DNA of 13,397 nucleotides from positions 1 to 13,397 of the forward strand of contig JAFWFF010000122.1 of the NCBI GenBank assembly GCA_017515765.1, read 5' to 3'. A model generated the notes under the pieces. That model made no database searches and had not been told where the DNA came from. It saw only the letters and a program-made list of their open reading frames with translations. This DNA comes from Bacillota bacterium. GTDB taxonomy: Bacteria > Bacillota > Clostridia > Peptostreptococcales > Anaerovoracaceae. A program made the translations under genes and the position numbers. The stretch's first letter is position 1. Every line of letters begins with the position of its first letter. Of the stretch, positions 12,436 to 13,397 are shown piece by piece.

Positions 12436-13397
12436 TCATGGATTGCAGTTCTTGCAGGGATCGTAGCCTCGATTTATCATCTCCTGCCTCGTCACTCCAT
12501 AGAAATACACTTTATTGCTCTCTTTCATCTGATTCACGCTTCTACACCACGGATAATGGAACTTGCGCGTATTCCTGTTGCCTATATAATCGTATAACGG
12601 CTCCCCCGGATCAGCCCTTGTAGGTGGACATTCAATAGTGCATTGTGCTTCAGCGCCATCATAGCTTATAACGAACGTTTCATTCCTGCCGCCAGACAGT
12701 GTAGCCGTATGATTCAGGCTCGCCTGTGAGGTGACATCCTCCCTGACGTTTCCGTCTTTATATGTGTCATCCGAGTATACCGCAGTTACAACAAAGCCAT
12801 CAAGATCGTCGATAACGGTTCCCTCAGAGTTGCTGCCTGTATAATCGACTTCAAGCGTCATTTTGGTCGAGCACTGAACGTTGTACGATGCCGACTCTTC
12901 ACCATACTTTACTCCGAATTCCCGCGACCTATTTGCCTCTAACGTTCCTGGATTCGCCAATGTGCATTTGCCAGTGACGTCCAGTTCCGTATCTGCTTCC
13001 CCCGGGGTAGTATAAACCGCATTTACAGTAAAATTAGACAGGTCATCGACTTTGGTCCCTCTGACTGTCGGTCCGTTGTAATAGACCTTAAGCATCGAGT
13101 ATTCAGATGTACAAGTTATCGGCAAAGATTCCTTTTTAGTCGTTCCGTTATAGGTGTATGAAATCTCGTACACCGTAGTTTCTCCAAGCTTCAGTCCATC
13201 CTTGTCCCCTGCTATCTCCACATCGTCTTTGACGTCTCGTGTAATCCCGTTATCAAATACTGCTTCAGCACTGAATCCAGCAGACCTTTCCGAGAGCTTT
13301 GCCCCTATCCTTGTCGTTCCATCATATGCGATCTCGAGGGAGGTCAAATGTGCGGGGACATAGTCCATTAAGCCAATATTATCCAGTAAGGCAGGGA
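12436..13397 (-). CDS. Ig-like repeat protein with C-terminal Cys/His zinc-type module (5' end beyond window)
   Basis: The frame stays open to the right edge, so the N-terminus is missing. The first in-frame ATG (13368) has no signal peptide and lies mid-domain, so it is not the likely start. Numbering from that Met, three repeats of about 80 residues can be aligned: 8-88, 89-167 and 168-248. Each opens with a pattern like L-x-[VI]-x-Y-x-G, continues with G-[TA]-K/V-[VIL] and F-x-V-x-A-V-[YF], and ends with a Cys, as in bacterial Ig-like domains. The C-terminal module (259-310) has H271, C275, C305 and C308 in YIGNRNTRKFHYPWC and GYDPCKNC, the Ada-like metal-binding module seen at the ends of many clostridial proteins. 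It is probably secreted or surface-exposed, but the function is unknown. GC content is clearly lower than in neighbouring genes. Confidence 0.82.
   Translation of the reverse strand, partial: PALLDNIGLMDYVPAHLTSLEIAYDGTTRIGAKLSERSAGFSAEAVFDNGITRDVKDDVEIAGDKDGLKLGETTVYEISYTYNGTTKKESLPITCTSEYSMLKVYYNGPTVRGTKVDDLSNFTVNAVYTTPGEADTELDVTGKCTLANPGTLEANRSREFGVKYGEESASYNVQCSTKMTLEVDYTGSNSEGTVIDDLDGFVVTAVYSDDTYKDGNVREDVTSQASLNHTATLSGGRNETFVISYDGAEAQCTIECPPTRADPGEPLYDYIGNRNTRKFHYPWCRSVNQMKESNKVYFYGVTRQEMINRGYDPCKNCNP

Overview
The window looks like chromosomal DNA from a high-GC member of the Bacillota, probably a clostridial lineage. This rests on strong AGGAGG-type ribosome binding sites, a guanine riboswitch ahead of xpt, a NupNOPQ-type nucleoside ABC transporter, an ECF sigma/anti-sigma pair, and an Ig-like repeat protein ending in a Cys-rich zinc-type module of the kind common in Clostridia. 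The species cannot be named from the sequence. Every recognisable gene lies on the minus strand, so transcription runs right to left. All long plus-strand reading frames are antisense shadows of these genes.

From right to left: (1) 13397-12436 is the 3' part of a gene for three tandem Ig-like repeats plus a Cys/His-rich C-terminal module; it is visibly lower in GC than its neighbours. (2) 12389-11691 encodes an Asp/Glu-racemase family protein. (3) 11593-11301 is a complete regulatory leader: sigma-70 promoter, 5'-end hairpin, guanine-type purine riboswitch and intrinsic terminator. (4) It controls xpt, xanthine phosphoribosyltransferase (11300-10713). (5) A second promoter precedes bmpA-nupO-nupP-nupQ (10578-5653), a BMP-family lipoprotein, a double ATPase and two permeases. 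A GC-rich hairpin separates the lipoprotein gene from the ATPase gene and a terminator follows nupQ. (6) 5522-2180 is a tightly coupled three-gene unit joined by ATGA overlaps: a GNAT-unknown-GNAT fusion protein, a short-chain dehydrogenase and a metallo-beta-lactamase-fold hydrolase, closed by a strong terminator. (7) 2020-1 is an ECF sigma factor operon: sigma factor, single-pass anti-sigma-like protein, and a multi-pass membrane protein cut by the window edge.

The central theme is purine salvage. The transporter would import nucleosides or purine bases, Xpt would convert xanthine or guanine to the nucleotide, and the guanine riboswitch would shut off xpt when guanine is plentiful. The transporter genes have their own promoter, so their direct control by the riboswitch is uncertain. 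The left third is a self-contained stress or envelope signalling unit. The most unusual items are the triple-domain acetyltransferase with a well-formed internal translation start, the purine aptamer with an apparently enlarged L2 loop, and the alternative-pairing elements in the xpt leader.
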